The notes: generated from the letters alone by a model not told the origin. 64,000 bases of DNA from Novosphingobium resinovorum (GCF_001742225.1 NZ_CP017076.1:434001-498000); one strand, 5' to 3'; counted from the stretch's first letter, positions 1-8,975 are shown. Made by a program: numbers and translations.

Positions 1-51
1 GGGCTGCCGGAGGGGTTATCCCCCTCCACCACCCGCTGCGCGGGCGGTCTC

Positions 52-78
52 CCTCCCCATTCCTGCGGAACGGGGAGG
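52..78 (-). terminator. Hairpin downstream of the CoA-transferase operon
   Basis: CCTCCCC (52-58) pairs with GGGGAGG (72-78), and inside the loop TTCC/GGAA can pair around TGC. It lies just past the stop codon at 86 of the minus-strand operon, where a terminator is expected. There is no T-run after it, so it may be only a weak or Rho-assisted terminator. The remaining bases 1-51 show no gene. Confidence 0.45.
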
Positions 79-85
79 ATAGTGA

Positions 86-1297
86 TCAGATCGCCGCGCC
101 GGCCTTCAGCGCCGCGATTTCGTCCTCGCTCATGCCCAGCAGGTCGCCGTAGATTTCGGCATTGTCCTGCCCGATTTCCAGCGGAGCGCGGCGGCGCACG
201 GAAGACGGCGTCGCCGACAGCTTGGGGAAGGCGTTCTGCATCTTGAACGAACCCCACTGCGGATGCTCGACGTCGATCAGCGCCTCGCGCGCGGCGAAGT
301 GCGGGTCGGATAGCATCTCCGGCGCCCGGTAGATCTTGCCGGCGGGGATCGAGAATTCGATCATCTTCTCCTCCAGTTCGTCCACCGTCAGCGTGCGCGT
401 CCACTCGGCGATGAGATCGTCCAGCTCGGTCTGGCGCTCGCCGCGTGCCACGTGGGTCGCATAGCGCTCATCGGTGCCGATTTCGGGGCGGCCCATGGCC
501 TGGCAGAGCCGCTTGAAGATCGCGTCCTGATTGGCGCCGATCAGGTACTCGCCGTCGCTGGTGGGATAGACGTTCGACGGCGCGATACCTTCAAGGATCG
601 AGCCGGTACGCTTGCGGACATGGTCGGAAACCATGTACTCGGGCACCAGGCTTTCCATGACCTGCAGCACCGCCTCGTAGAGTGCGCTGTCCACCACCTG
701 GCCCTTGCCGGTGCGCTCGCGGGCGTGGAGCGCGGCCAGCGCGCCCATGCAGCCGTAAGTCGCGGCAAGGCTGTCACCGATGGAGACGCCCATGCGGCTC
801 GGCGCGCGGTCGGGATCGCCGACGATGTAGCGCCATCCGCCCATGGCCTCGCCGATGCCGCCGAAGCCCGCGCGCGAGGAATAAGGCCCGGTCTGGCCGT
901 AGCCCGAAACGCGCACGATGATCAGGCGCGGGTTGATCTCATGCAGCACGTCCGGGCCGAGGCCCCACTTTTCCATGGTGCCGGGCTTGAAGTTCTCGAT
1001 CAGGATGTCGGCATGGGCGACGAGCTTGCGCACGATCTCCTGACCTTGGGGCACGCGCAAGTTGGCGCTGACCGACTTCTTGTTGCGCGCGACCACTTCC
1101 CACCACAGCTTGGCGTCGCCGTGGCCCCAGTTGCGCATGGGGTCGCCGCCGCCTTTCCCGTCGATCTGCGGCGGTTCGACCTTGATGACTTCGGCGCCCA
1201 TGTCGCCCAGCAACTGGCCGCAGAACGGCCCGGCGATGAGCTGGCCGAGTTCGACCACGCGGATGTCGGTCAAGGCGCCGGTGTTAGGGGTGTCCAT
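86..1297 (-). CDS. CaiB/BaiF family (class III) CoA-transferase
   Basis: A 403-residue protein, normal length for class III CoA-transferases, which move CoA between acyl groups in the cytoplasm. The family pattern is clear: an N-terminal VVELGQLIAGPFCGQ segment followed by DMGAEVIKVEPP, then ADILIENFKPGTMEKWGL, a GDSLAATYG segment where the family's catalytic Asp is expected, and GKGQVVDSALYEA. The start was placed at the ATG at 1297, because in-frame codons further upstream run into the HMG-CoA-lyase-like gene and do not resemble the family. It is last in a three-gene operon, 5 bp after its neighbour. Pairing with a lyase suggests it activates an organic acid to a CoA thioester that the lyase then cleaves. 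The actual acid is not evident. Confidence 0.9.
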   Translation of the reverse strand: MDTPNTGALTDIRVVELGQLIAGPFCGQLLGDMGAEVIKVEPPQIDGKGGGDPMRNWGHGDAKLWWEVVARNKKSVSANLRVPQGQEIVRKLVAHADILIENFKPGTMEKWGLGPDVLHEINPRLIIVRVSGYGQTGPYSSRAGFGGIGEAMGGWRYIVGDPDRAPSRMGVSIGDSLAATYGCMGALAALHARERTGKGQVVDSALYEAVLQVMESLVPEYMVSDHVRKRTGSILEGIAPSNVYPTSDGEYLIGANQDAIFKRLCQAMGRPEIGTDERYATHVARGERQTELDDLIAEWTRTLTVDELEEKMIEFSIPAGKIYRAPEMLSDPHFAAREALIDVEHPQWGSFKMQNAFPKLSATPSSVRRRAPLEIGQDNAEIYGDLLGMSEDEIAALKAGAAI

Positions 1298-1302
1298 GGC
1301 GG

Positions 1303-2214
1303 TCAGGCTTTCTGTTCGATGGTCTGCGGGAACGAGCCGGCACGGCTCACCATTGCGGGAAGGGGCTTGTTCATGACAGTTTCCAGCCACTTGGCGTGGC
1401 CGATCGCGGCGGCAAGGTCGTAGCCGGTCGCCACGTCCGAGCGATCCAGCATGTAGAGCAGGTCCTCGGTGGCGATGTTGCCGGTGGCGTTGGGCGCGAA
1501 GGGGCAGCCGCCGATCCCGCCGAGCGCGGCGTCGAGCGTGGTCGCCCCCGCCTCGATCGCGGCCCAGGCATTGGCGATGCCGGTGTTGCGCGTGTTGTGG
1601 AGGTGGACGCGGACGGGAATGCCGCCGATCGCCTCGCGCACCTGGGTTACAAGGCGCGATACCTGGGCGGGCACGGCGACGCCGATGGTGTCGGCCAGCG
1701 CAATCTCGCGCGGGGCCACTTCGGCGAGCTTGCGGGCCATGGCGACGACGCGTTCGGCGGGCACTTCGCCTTCGAAGGGGCAGCCGAACGCGGCGCCGAT
1801 GGTCACCTGACCGCTCTTGCCCGCTGCCTTGGCGGCGAGCACGATTTCGGACGCGACACCGATGGATTCGTCGCTGGTCTGGCCCTGGTTGCGCATCGCG
1901 AAACCGTCGGTCGAGACGCAGACCGCGCCCGCTTCGTCGATACCGGCGGCGAGACCGCGCTCCAGCCCGCGCATGTTCATGACGAGGCCCACGTACGTCA
2001 GGTCGCCCCGGCGCGGCAGCATGGCGAGGAGTTCGTCAGTGCCCGCCATCTGCGGCACCTTCTTGGGGTTCACGAAGCTGCCGACCTCGATCCGGCGGGC
2101 GCCGCAGTCGATCAGGCGGCGGATCAGTTCGGCCTTGTCTTCCAGCGAGACGAGGACTTTCTCGTTCTGCAAGCCGTCGCGCGGGGCAACTTCGACGATC
2201 TCGATCGCGGTCAT
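1303..2214 (-). CDS. Hydroxymethylglutaryl-CoA lyase-like enzyme
   Basis: A 303-residue protein of the HMG-CoA lyase / DRE-TIM metallolyase superfamily. Visible features are VAPRDGLQNE near the N-terminus, VGSFVNPKKVPQMAGTDELL, the metal-binding HLHNTRNTGIAN segment, and the cysteine loop GGIGGCPFAPNATGN (the last motif has Asn where most HMG-CoA lyases have Gly). The ATG at 2214 overlaps the preceding gene's stop as ATGA, typical of translational coupling. In this family the reaction is retro-aldol cleavage of a 3-hydroxy-3-methyl-acyl-CoA such as HMG-CoA or citramalyl-CoA. The neighbouring CoA-transferase would supply the thioester. Substrate remains inferred; leucine catabolism is not supported because no other leucine-pathway gene is present. 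Confidence 0.88.
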   Translation of the reverse strand: MTAIEIVEVAPRDGLQNEKVLVSLEDKAELIRRLIDCGARRIEVGSFVNPKKVPQMAGTDELLAMLPRRGDLTYVGLVMNMRGLERGLAAGIDEAGAVCVSTDGFAMRNQGQTSDESIGVASEIVLAAKAAGKSGQVTIGAAFGCPFEGEVPAERVVAMARKLAEVAPREIALADTIGVAVPAQVSRLVTQVREAIGGIPVRVHLHNTRNTGIANAWAAIEAGATTLDAALGGIGGCPFAPNATGNIATEDLLYMLDRSDVATGYDLAAAIGHAKWLETVMNKPLPAMVSRAGSFPQTIEQKA

Positions 2215-2852
2215 CGAATGGTCTCCAGTTCGGACAGATAGGTGATGATCGCCTCTTCCGAGACGACGTCTGCATATTTCGCGTTCATGTCGAAGAGGTT
2301 GGCCTTGTGCGGCTCGGGATGGCGATCGCCGCAGGCGTCGGCGACGACAGCGGTGCGGAAGCCGTGCGACATGGCATCCACGCAAGTCGCGCGCACGCAG
2401 CCGCTGGTGGACAGGCCGCCGAGGATCACCTGGTCGATGCCCCGCGCGGTCAGCGTCGCGGCAAGCGAAGTTCCGAAGAAGGCGCTGGGGTACTGCTTGG
2501 TCAGCACGATCTCGTCCGCTTGCGGTTCCAGCCCCTTGGGCCATGCGCCCATCGGGTTGCCGGCGATGAAAGCCTCGAGCGCCGGGACCTTCTCGAAGAA
2601 GCGGCCACCGTCGATACCGCCGGGGTGGTACGTCACGTTGGTCAGGATCACAGGCACGCCCGCTGCCCGCGCGGCTTCACGCACGCGCAGCGCCGATGTC
2701 AATGCGTCCTCGACTCCAGCGTAAAGCGGACTGTCTGGCGCGAAGTAGGCTTCGACGAAATCGATCAGAACCAGCGCCGGGAAGCGCCCGAAGCCGGCCT
2801 TTCCGCCAAACGCCACGGCGTAATTGTCTTCCAGCGCAGCATTCGCCGCCAT
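2211..2852 (-). CDS. Isochorismatase-family cysteine hydrolase (N-carbamoylsarcosine amidase-like)
   Basis: A 213-residue cysteine hydrolase of the isochorismatase fold. The expected catalytic triad is visible as Asp31 (ALVLIDF), Lys119 (VLTKQYPSAFFGT) and Cys152 (GLSTSGCVRAT). The TNVTYHPGG-DGGRFFEKVP segment resembles N-carbamoylsarcosine amidase and maleamate amidase more than nicotinamidase. Enzymes of this family hydrolyse C-N bonds of amides or carbamoyl groups. It is first in the minus-strand operon with the lyase and CoA-transferase, so it probably makes an organic acid that the other two process. The exact substrate cannot be read from sequence. The start fits a normal family N-terminus; a GTATAC-centred dyad lies about 50 bp upstream. 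Confidence 0.85.
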   Translation of the reverse strand: MAANAALEDNYAVAFGGKAGFGRFPALVLIDFVEAYFAPDSPLYAGVEDALTSALRVREAARAAGVPVILTNVTYHPGGIDGGRFFEKVPALEAFIAGNPMGAWPKGLEPQADEIVLTKQYPSAFFGTSLAATLTARGIDQVILGGLSTSGCVRATCVDAMSHGFRTAVVADACGDRHPEPHKANLFDMNAKYADVVSEEAIITYLSELETIR

Positions 2853-2900
2853 TGCGCAAGCTCCCGATGAACCGTCGAATCGACACGGTTACGGCGGCAT

Positions 2901-2916
2901 TTTTAGTATACAAAAA
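2901..2916. promoter_or_regulatory. GTATAC-centred dyad, possible GntR-type operator
   Basis: TTTTAGTATACAAAAA is a 16-bp dyad with a single mismatched pair (A/A at 2905/2912). It sits in the 245-bp divergent gap between the cysteine hydrolase (minus) and the TfdA-like dioxygenase (plus). GntR-family regulators, especially the FCD group, often bind short dyads with a GTATAC or similar core. No regulator gene is adjacent, so the assignment is inference. The rest of the gap shows no gene. Confidence 0.4.
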
Positions 2917-3097
2917 TCTGTGTAGTCAACGTAAATCCGCCAAATGTGCGGCTTTTCAAGCCAAGTCAGTGCACAGAAATCAATTCCAGCGGCTATGCAT
3001 GGTGAACTTTCGTGCACGTTCGCGTGCGTCCAGCATCAAGACAATGCGATGTCAGCATGCCTAGAGTGCCGCCACGCGCCACAGGAGACATGCCGTT

Positions 3098-4186
3098 ATG
3101 ACCGTCGCCGAAATTCCATCCTCCGCCCTCGGCCCCGTCCTGACCGCCGCCGCATGGCGCGGGGATCGTCTGATGGAGGGCCAGGACTGGGTCTACGAAC
3201 TCGACGCGGACCAGCTCGCCGAACTGGAAACGCTGGGAAACCGCTTCCTCGAGGACGACCCTGACCTGCGTTTCGTCCAGGCGGAAGACTATCCGCTGGT
3301 CGCTTGCGCCGATGCGGTGAAGGCGTGGCGAGAGGACGTCGATTTCGGGCGCGGCTTCGTGCTGGTGCGCGGGCTGCGTTCGGACCTCTATTCCGATGCG
3401 CTGTCGAGTGCGATCTACTACGTGCTAGGCCTGCACATGGGCGATCCGATCCGCCAGAACGAGATGGGCGACCTGCTCGACCACGTCTACGCCACCAGCG
3501 ACAAGACGATGGACGATCCCACTGCGAAGTCCTCCAAGGTGCGCGACAAGCTGGTCTATCATTCCGACAGTTCCGACATCGTCGCGCTGATGTGTTTGCG
3601 CGGCGCGCGCGAAGGCGGGCTGTCGTGCCTGGTCTCAGGCGCGGAGATCTACAACGAGATCCTGCGCCGCCGACCGGACCTTGCTCACCTGCTGCTCGAG
3701 CCGTTCCACTGGGACTGGAGGCGCCAGGACGCGGAAGCGCCCGCCGATACCTACACCTCGCCGGTGGTGAGTGTGGAGGACGGGGTTTTCTCGATGTATG
3801 CCGGTTCGCTCTATATCGTGACGGCGCAGGAGTACCCCGGCGTGCCGAAGCTGACCGAGGATCAGTTGGAAGTCCTGCGCCTCTTCGACGAAATTACGTA
3901 CGAGCCCGGCATGGCGATCGCGATGGATTTTCGTCCCGGCGACATCCAGTGGCTGTCGAACTATGCTGCGCTCCACTCGCGCACCGAGTTCTTCGACTGG
4001 CCCGAACCGCAGCGCAAGCGCCACCTTCTACGCCTCTGGCTGTCGAGCAAGACCGATCGGCCGGTGGTCCAGGGTTTCGGCAAGAACGGCGTCGTCCAGC
4101 ACCGTGCCGCGCACCGCGACGGGGTGGAGCATCCCGACGCCCGCTTCTCCATCCGCACCATGTCGGTGCCGAGGTTGCTTTCCTGA
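3098..4186 (+). CDS. TfdA/TauD-family Fe(II)/2-oxoglutarate-dependent dioxygenase
   Basis: A 362-residue protein with the iron-binding facial triad of the TauD/TfdA (clavaminate synthase-like) superfamily: His155-Ser-Asp157 in KLVYHSDSSD and distal His293 in ALHSRTEF, followed by a basic RKRHLLRLWL segment expected to hold 2-oxoglutarate. These enzymes hydroxylate a substrate while decarboxylating 2-oxoglutarate. The protein is somewhat longer at the N-terminus than TauD, closer to the gamma-butyrobetaine hydroxylase-like or uncharacterised TauD-like members. It is divergent from the CoA-transferase/lyase/amidase operon and probably acts in the same catabolic route. A plausible job is oxygenating a nitrogen-containing substrate before amide hydrolysis, but that is inference. 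Confidence 0.85.
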   Translation: MTVAEIPSSALGPVLTAAAWRGDRLMEGQDWVYELDADQLAELETLGNRFLEDDPDLRFVQAEDYPLVACADAVKAWREDVDFGRGFVLVRGLRSDLYSDALSSAIYYVLGLHMGDPIRQNEMGDLLDHVYATSDKTMDDPTAKSSKVRDKLVYHSDSSDIVALMCLRGAREGGLSCLVSGAEIYNEILRRRPDLAHLLLEPFHWDWRRQDAEAPADTYTSPVVSVEDGVFSMYAGSLYIVTAQEYPGVPKLTEDQLEVLRLFDEITYEPGMAIAMDFRPGDIQWLSNYAALHSRTEFFDWPEPQRKRHLLRLWLSSKTDRPVVQGFGKNGVVQHRAAHRDGVEHPDARFSIRTMSVPRLLS

Positions 4187-4255
4187 CCCCTATGCCGGCT
4201 GTCACTGCGACTGGCATGGCTTATCTCGCCGCGCTCGCGGTGAGGAGCGATGGGC

Positions 4256-5815
4256 TCAGGCGTCGATACCCTGCGTCTGCAGCCATGCCCGCGCTGGCGC
4301 GAGTGCCGCTTCATGCGCACGCCAGCGCTCGACGGCATCTGCGTTGATCGGCCGCCGAACCTGCGCCGCGCTCGGCGTGGCAACGGCGGCGCGGTTCTCG
4401 TGGAAGGCGAGGCAGGCCTCGTCCCACTCCAGTCCGCAATGAGCAAGCATTCGCCGCGTCTCGCCCTCCTGATCGGCGACGAGCGCCTCATAGGACAATT
4501 GCAACACGCTATCCGGCCAGAGGCTTTGCCATAACTTCATCAACCGGTCGAAGCGCGCATAGTAGCGTGCGGTATCCATCAGATCGTAGGAATAGGCGTA
4601 GTAAGGCGACTGGCTTCCGAACAGATTTTTGTAATTGCTCCAGATCGTGTCCATCGGATTACGACGCAGACAGACGATCCGGGCATCGGGCAAGGCGCGC
4701 GCAATGTGCCCGATGTACAGGAAATTGGCAGGCAGTTTGTCGGTGAAGCGCGGCTTCTGCGCCGCCACGTGATGGGCCGCACGCTCAAGGTAGGCGGCGG
4801 CCAGTTCCCCAGCATCGACAGCGACGCTCGCCGCAACGGTTTCGCCGTCGATGACGCGGCGCGATGGAGTACCTGCCAGCAGCTTCACCGCCAGCGGCAT
4901 CGCCTGCAATTCACCGGCCGCCTCGACGTCGCGATGAGAGGACAGGATGCGATCGACGAGCGTGGTTCCGGTGCGCGGCATGCCGACCACGAATATGGGA
5001 GCGGCGCCGCGCCGCCCTTCACTTCTTACCGGCGAGCCCTTTTCGAACACGGTTTCGATTGCGTCGAATATCTCGGCATCCTGCGCGAAATCGTAGCCGA
5101 TGCTGCGCTTGTGCGCGTCGTTGGCGGCCGACAGGTGGCGGAACGCATCGGCGGAGTTACCGATATCTTCGTGCTCCTTGGCCAGCGCATAGCGAATGCG
5201 CAGCGCAGCGTCCGGCTCACGTACCGCCGCCAGCGCCGCGTTCAGCCGGGGGACGTGATTGGCCTGCGCGGTCTGCCGTGACAGGATGGCAAGGGCGTAA
5301 TGCGCCCGCGCATTGACCGGGTCAGCGGCAAGGATCGTCTCGTAGTGAGCGCTTGCCTCATTGAGACGGCCGGTAAAGCCGCTGGCGGCCGCAAGGTTGT
5401 AGCGATATTCGAGGTCGTCCGGCTCGGCTGCCACTGCGGCAGCGAACGGCGCGAGCGAGGCTTCGTGATCGCCGAGGCGCGCCAGTACGCACCCGATGGT
5501 GTCGAAAGTGCGCGCATCCATCGGCGACAGCGCCATCGCCTCCCGCGCCGCGTCTGCCGCCTCCCCGTCGCGCCGCAGCAGGATGAGCAGCTTGGCCAGT
5601 TGGGCAAGATGCTCCGGCTCCGGCCCGCGCGCGACCGCCGCTTCGAGCAGGGGCACCGCACGCGCGATCTGCCCCGCTTCTGCCGCCGCCACGCCAAGCA
5701 GGAAAAAACCCGCCGGTTGGTCCGGCCTCGCCTGCGCCAGCGCACCCGCCGCCGACGCCGCGCCCTTCAGGTCCCCCTGTCGCAACGCTGCTCTCGCCTG
5801 TGCTTCAAGCGTCAT
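4256..5815 (-). CDS. Tetratricopeptide repeat-containing sulfotransferase
   Basis: A 519-residue fusion. The N-terminal half (about residues 1-230) is made of TPR-like helical repeats rich in Ala and Leu (for example ALRQGDLKGAASAAGALAQARPD). The C-terminal half is a sulfotransferase-like domain with the 5'-phosphosulfate loop VVGMPRTGTTLVDRILSSH and the later IVCLRRNPMDTIWSNYKNLF segment that contacts the 3'-phosphate of PAPS. The start at 5815 gives the TPR domain its natural N-terminus; codons upstream are low-complexity. Proteins of this architecture are common in alphaproteobacteria, and acceptors are mostly unknown (peptide, lipid or glycan). It faces the dioxygenase gene and stands apart from the benzoate operon, so no pathway is assigned. 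Confidence 0.88.
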   Translation of the reverse strand: MTLEAQARAALRQGDLKGAASAAGALAQARPDQPAGFFLLGVAAAEAGQIARAVPLLEAAVARGPEPEHLAQLAKLLILLRRDGEAADAAREAMALSPMDARTFDTIGCVLARLGDHEASLAPFAAAVAAEPDDLEYRYNLAAASGFTGRLNEASAHYETILAADPVNARAHYALAILSRQTAQANHVPRLNAALAAVREPDAALRIRYALAKEHEDIGNSADAFRHLSAANDAHKRSIGYDFAQDAEIFDAIETVFEKGSPVRSEGRRGAAPIFVVGMPRTGTTLVDRILSSHRDVEAAGELQAMPLAVKLLAGTPSRRVIDGETVAASVAVDAGELAAAYLERAAHHVAAQKPRFTDKLPANFLYIGHIARALPDARIVCLRRNPMDTIWSNYKNLFGSQSPYYAYSYDLMDTARYYARFDRLMKLWQSLWPDSVLQLSYEALVADQEGETRRMLAHCGLEWDEACLAFHENRAAVATPSAAQVRRPINADAVERWRAHEAALAPARAWLQTQGIDA

Positions 5816-5974
5816 GTGGAGCAACGGTCGGAACGATGGGCTTGGAAGGAAACAATCCGGCGCGACCTCTACTGCTGTTCGAGGCGACGAGCCTACCTGC
5901 CGGGTCGCGCCCTGACAATCGCCCCGATCACTTCCTCGCTGCTCTCGTCGTCGCAAGGCGGTTCACGGCCAGCG

Positions 5975-5995
5975 GTCCCGGATCGGGTCCGGGAC
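5975..5995 (-). terminator. Hairpin at the end of the ben-cat operon
   Basis: GTCCCGGA (5975-5982) and TCCGGGAC (5988-5995) form a perfect 8-bp stem with a 5-nt loop, 10 bp past the stop of the reductase gene on the minus strand. It may act as a terminator although no T-run follows. Such GTCCCGGA-type palindromes are also common as dispersed intergenic repeats in sphingomonads (from memory), so it may be one of those. The rest of 5816-6005 shows no gene. Confidence 0.45.
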
Positions 5996-6005
5996 GACGT
6001 CATCC

Positions 6006-7232
6006 TCACACCAGTTCTTTCAGCGGTACGCCTGCGTCGGCGAGGCGCTCGACATCAGGCGTCGCACCCGCTTCCACCAGCTTGCGGCCCTGCACGTAGT
6101 CCTTGACCATGTTCACGCAGTCCAGCGCCACGACCTTGCCCTGCTTGAGGTAAACCACCGAGAAGCTGCGCCCCTCGACGTCGCCGCGCGTCACCGTCTG
6201 GTCGAAGCCCATGTTGATCCCGGCCGTCTGCAGCTTGAGATCGTACTGGTTCGACCAGAACCACGGGAACGCCTTGTACGGCTTTGCGTCCCCGCAGATC
6301 GCCTTGGCCACGCACGTTGCCATGTCGTTGGCGTTCTGCACCGATTCCACCCGCATCACCGTGCCGCCCGCATAATCGCAGGCGAAGGCCGCGCAGTCGC
6401 CGATCGCGTAGATGTCCGGTAGCGAGGTGCGGCAGAACTCGTCCACGTCCACGCCGTTGGCGCCCGAGGCACCTGCGAGGATCAGCGGACCGACGGCGGG
6501 CACGATGCCGATGCCGACGATCACCGCCTCGGCGGGGATCACCTCGCCATCGACCAGTTTCACGCCCGTTACCCGGTGACCGTCGCCTTCGAGGCATTCA
6601 ACCGCAACGCCGGTGCGCAGATCGACGCCGTGATCGCGGTGTTCCTTCTGGTAGAACTCGGACAGTTCCTCACCCGCGACGCGCGCCAGCAAGCGCGGCA
6701 GGGCTTCGAGCAGGACCACGCTCAGCCCCATCTTCGACAGCACCGCCGCTGCCTCGAGGCCGATATAGCCGCCACCGATGACGACAATGTTGCGCGTTCC
6801 CGCATCGACCTCGGCCATCAGCGTGTCGCAGTCCTCGCGGGTGCGCACGGCGTGGACGCCAGCCAGCTCTGCGCCGCCGCACGACAGGCGCCGCGGATCG
6901 CCTCCGGTCGCCCAGACCAGCTTGCCGTAGCCGAAGGTCGTGCCGTTCGAGAGCGTCAGTTCCTTCGCCTCGGCGTCCACCTTGGTGACTTCGGTGGAGA
7001 GCTTGAAGGTCACCTCCTTCTCGGCCCAGAACGTCGGCGGGCGGATGTAGAGGCGGTCGAAGCTCTTCTCCCGCGCGAAGTATTCCTTCGAGAGCGGCGG
7101 GCGCTCGTAAGGATGCTCCGGCTCGCGGCCGATGACAGTGATGGTTCCGGTGAACCCGTTCTGGCGCAGGGCGAGCGCGCACTGCGCTCCCCCATGTCCC
7201 GCTCCCACGATGACGACGTCTGATTTTTCCAT
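6006..7232 (-). CDS. NAD(P)/FAD-dependent ferredoxin reductase (putidaredoxin/rhodocoxin reductase type)
   Basis: A 408-residue two-dinucleotide-fold flavoprotein. It has an N-terminal FAD-binding [18 protein letters not shown], the [10 protein letters not shown] segment typical of Rieske/P450 ferredoxin reductases, a second NAD(P)H-binding [17 protein letters not shown], and the C-terminal YAIGDCAAF motif that contacts FAD. I see no cysteine cluster for an iron-sulfur centre, so it needs a separate ferredoxin. It is last in the ben-cat operon, 4 bp after pcaD, and probably supplies electrons to the benzoate dioxygenase in place of the usual BenC, which is absent here. This electron-transfer role is inferred from position and family. 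Confidence 0.88.
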   Translation of the reverse strand: MEKSDVVIVGAGHGGAQCALALRQNGFTGTITVIGREPEHPYERPPLSKEYFAREKSFDRLYIRPPTFWAEKEVTFKLSTEVTKVDAEAKELTLSNGTTFGYGKLVWATGGDPRRLSCGGAELAGVHAVRTREDCDTLMAEVDAGTRNIVVIGGGYIGLEAAAVLSKMGLSVVLLEALPRLLARVAGEELSEFYQKEHRDHGVDLRTGVAVECLEGDGHRVTGVKLVDGEVIPAEAVIVGIGIVPAVGPLILAGASGANGVDVDEFCRTSLPDIYAIGDCAAFACDYAGGTVMRVESVQNANDMATCVAKAICGDAKPYKAFPWFWSNQYDLKLQTAGINMGFDQTVTRGDVEGRSFSVVYLKQGKVVALDCVNMVKDYVQGRKLVEAGATPDVERLADAGVPLKELV

Positions 7233-7236
7233 GGGC

Positions 7237-8007
7237 TCAGTCCTGGAGGAAGGCGATCATGCCTGAGGCCAGTTCGGCGGGAGCCTCCAGCGGTGCAAGG
7301 TGTGCAGCCTCGATCGACAAATGCGCAGCGCCGGGGATGCGGGCAAGCAAATATTCGCCATGCCCTTCGAACGGCGTCGAGGTATCGCGCGTGCCGGTTA
7401 CCACCAGAGTGGGCGCGGCGATGCCGGAGATACGCTCGGCTAGATACATGTCGCGGATCGCCGCCCCGCAGCCCGCGTAGCCTTGCGCGTCCATGCCAAG
7501 CAATTGACGACGCACGGCTTCGTAGATCGCGGGTTCGGCCGTGTCCGACAGAAAACGCCCCATCGCAAGATCGGCGATGGCGGCCATCCCCTCACCGCGC
7601 ACTTTCGCGATACGATCGTTCCACGAAGCGCTGTCCATCGTGGCGGACGTGCAGATGGGGATGAGCTTTTCAATCCGCTCGGGCGCGGCGACGGCCAGTT
7701 CCATCGCGATTATCCCTCCCAGCGAGACGCCCGCGACACTGAAGCGCGCAAAACCTGCCGCGTCCGCGCCTGCAAGCACATCGGCGGCCAGCATCGCCAT
7801 CGAAAAGTCACCCGGTTCGGCAATTGACGCACCATGGCCGCGCGCGTCGATCCGCAGCAGCGCGAAGTGTTCGCGCAGAAGTGGCAGCACCGCGTCCCAC
7901 AAATCCATATCGGTGCCGATGGAGTTGAGCAGCACCAGCGCAGGTGCGTCGTCGCGGCCGTCGCGCTTCCAGTAGAGGCTGGCGCCTGCAGCTTGAGTGA
8001 AAGGCAT
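7237..8007 (-). CDS. pcaD: 3-oxoadipate enol-lactonase
   Basis: A 256-residue alpha/beta hydrolase matching PcaD/CatD in length and pattern. It has [13 protein letters not shown] for the oxyanion region, [11 protein letters not shown], the nucleophile elbow GVSLGG, an [13 protein letters not shown] [14 protein letters not shown] segment after the nucleophile and a C-terminal histidine in [11 protein letters not shown]. It hydrolyses 3-oxoadipate enol-lactone to 3-oxoadipate, the step after muconolactone isomerase (CatC), which is encoded in the same operon. The later steps (CoA transfer and thiolysis, PcaIJ/PcaF) are not in the window. Calling it pcaD rather than catD is only a naming choice. 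Confidence 0.9.
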   Translation of the reverse strand: MPFTQAAGASLYWKRDGRDDAPALVLLNSIGTDMDLWDAVLPLLREHFALLRIDARGHGASIAEPGDFSMAMLAADVLAGADAAGFARFSVAGVSLGGIIAMELAVAAPERIEKLIPICTSATMDSASWNDRIAKVRGEGMAAIADLAMGRFLSDTAEPAIYEAVRRQLLGMDAQGYAGCGAAIRDMYLAERISGIAAPTLVVTGTRDTSTPFEGHGEYLLARIPGAAHLSIEAAHLAPLEAPAELASGMIAFLQD

Positions 8008-8179
8008 AGATCAGTCCTCAGGTGCGATGGTGACACGCAGGCCGTCGAGCGCCAGGGTCATGGCGATCAGGCAGGACAAGCGCGAGAAGTCGGTGCGATA
8101 AGCACCGATGGCGGTTTCGTCGCCCGAGCGGGTGACGGCGATCAGTCTGGGCACCTATCCATGTCCTATGAAGCTGGCG
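8008..8179 (-). other. 172-bp gap inside the ben-cat operon with a 47-codon ORF
   Basis: This is the only sizeable gap in an otherwise tightly packed operon. It holds an open frame on the minus strand from a GTG at 8154 to TGA at 8011, ending in ...RLSCLIAMTLALDGLRVTIAPED. There is no clear ribosome binding site and I do not recognise the sequence. It may be a remnant of a lost gene, an untranslated spacer, or a tiny protein. I see no strong hairpin in it. Confidence 0.3.
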
Positions 8180-8965
8180 TCAGCCGATATCGCCACCAGC
8201 CACCGGCAGGACCGATCCGGTCACGTAGCTGGCCTCGTCCGAGGCGAGGAAGAGGATCGGCGCGATCTGTTCCTCCAGCGTGCCATAGCGTTTCATGAAG
8301 GCGGACGAGGTGACCTGCGCCACCGCCTCGGCCATCCAGGCCTGCTCCTGCGCGTTGTCGCCCTCGGCATTGCGGGCGACGCGGCGCGCGGGCGCGCTGG
8401 TGCCGCCGGGCGCGGTCGCGACGACGCGGATGCCGGCTTCGGCGTACTCCATGGCGAGCGCCTGCGTCATGCCGTTGATCCCACCCTTGGCCGCCGAATA
8501 GGGCACCCGGCGAATGCCGCGCGTGGCGTTGGACGAGAGGTTGACGATCGTACCGGATCCCTGCCCCAGCATGACCGGCAGCGCCGCATGACAGCAATAG
8601 AGCGTCGGCATCAGCGAGCGGCGGATTTCAGCATCGATCTGCGCCGGCTCGAACTCGGCATACGGGCGCATGCGGATCGCGCCGCCGACGTTGTTGACGA
8701 GAATGTCGATGCGCCCGAACGCCGCGACGGCCGCCGCCATCGCCTCGGCCGCACCCTCGTAGGTTTCAAGGTCGCATTGCACCGAGACGGCCTTGCCGCC
8801 ATCCGCGACGATGGCCTGCTCCACCTCGGCGACGAAATCGGCTCGGTCGACGAGGACGACGCTTGCGCCCTCCGCCGCCGCGCGTGTGGCAACACCTGCC
8901 CCGATACCCTGCGCGGCGCCGGTCACGACCATGACCTTGCCTGCGAACCGTCCTGCGAAGATCAC
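8180..8965 (-). CDS. benD: 1,6-dihydroxycyclohexa-2,4-diene-1-carboxylate dehydrogenase
   Basis: A 261-residue short-chain dehydrogenase with the NAD-binding TGAAQGIGAG, NNVGG and a catalytic Ser...Tyr-x3-Lys (SSNATRG, then YSAAKGGINGMTQALAME). The EIRRSLMPTLYCCHAALP, ATAPGGTSAPARRVARN and FMKRYGTLEEQ segments are specific to BenD/XylL-type diol dehydrogenases. It oxidises the cis-diol carboxylate made by benzoate dioxygenase to catechol with release of CO2. It follows benB by 10 bp. This identification also argues that the dioxygenase acts on benzoate and not anthranilate, which does not need a diol dehydrogenase. Confidence 0.92.
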   Translation of the reverse strand: MIFAGRFAGKVMVVTGAAQGIGAGVATRAAAEGASVVLVDRADFVAEVEQAIVADGGKAVSVQCDLETYEGAAEAMAAAVAAFGRIDILVNNVGGAIRMRPYAEFEPAQIDAEIRRSLMPTLYCCHAALPVMLGQGSGTIVNLSSNATRGIRRVPYSAAKGGINGMTQALAMEYAEAGIRVVATAPGGTSAPARRVARNAEGDNAQEQAWMAEAVAQVTSSAFMKRYGTLEEQIAPILFLASDEASYVTGSVLPVAGGDIG

Positions 8966-8975
8966 TGCAGCCTCC

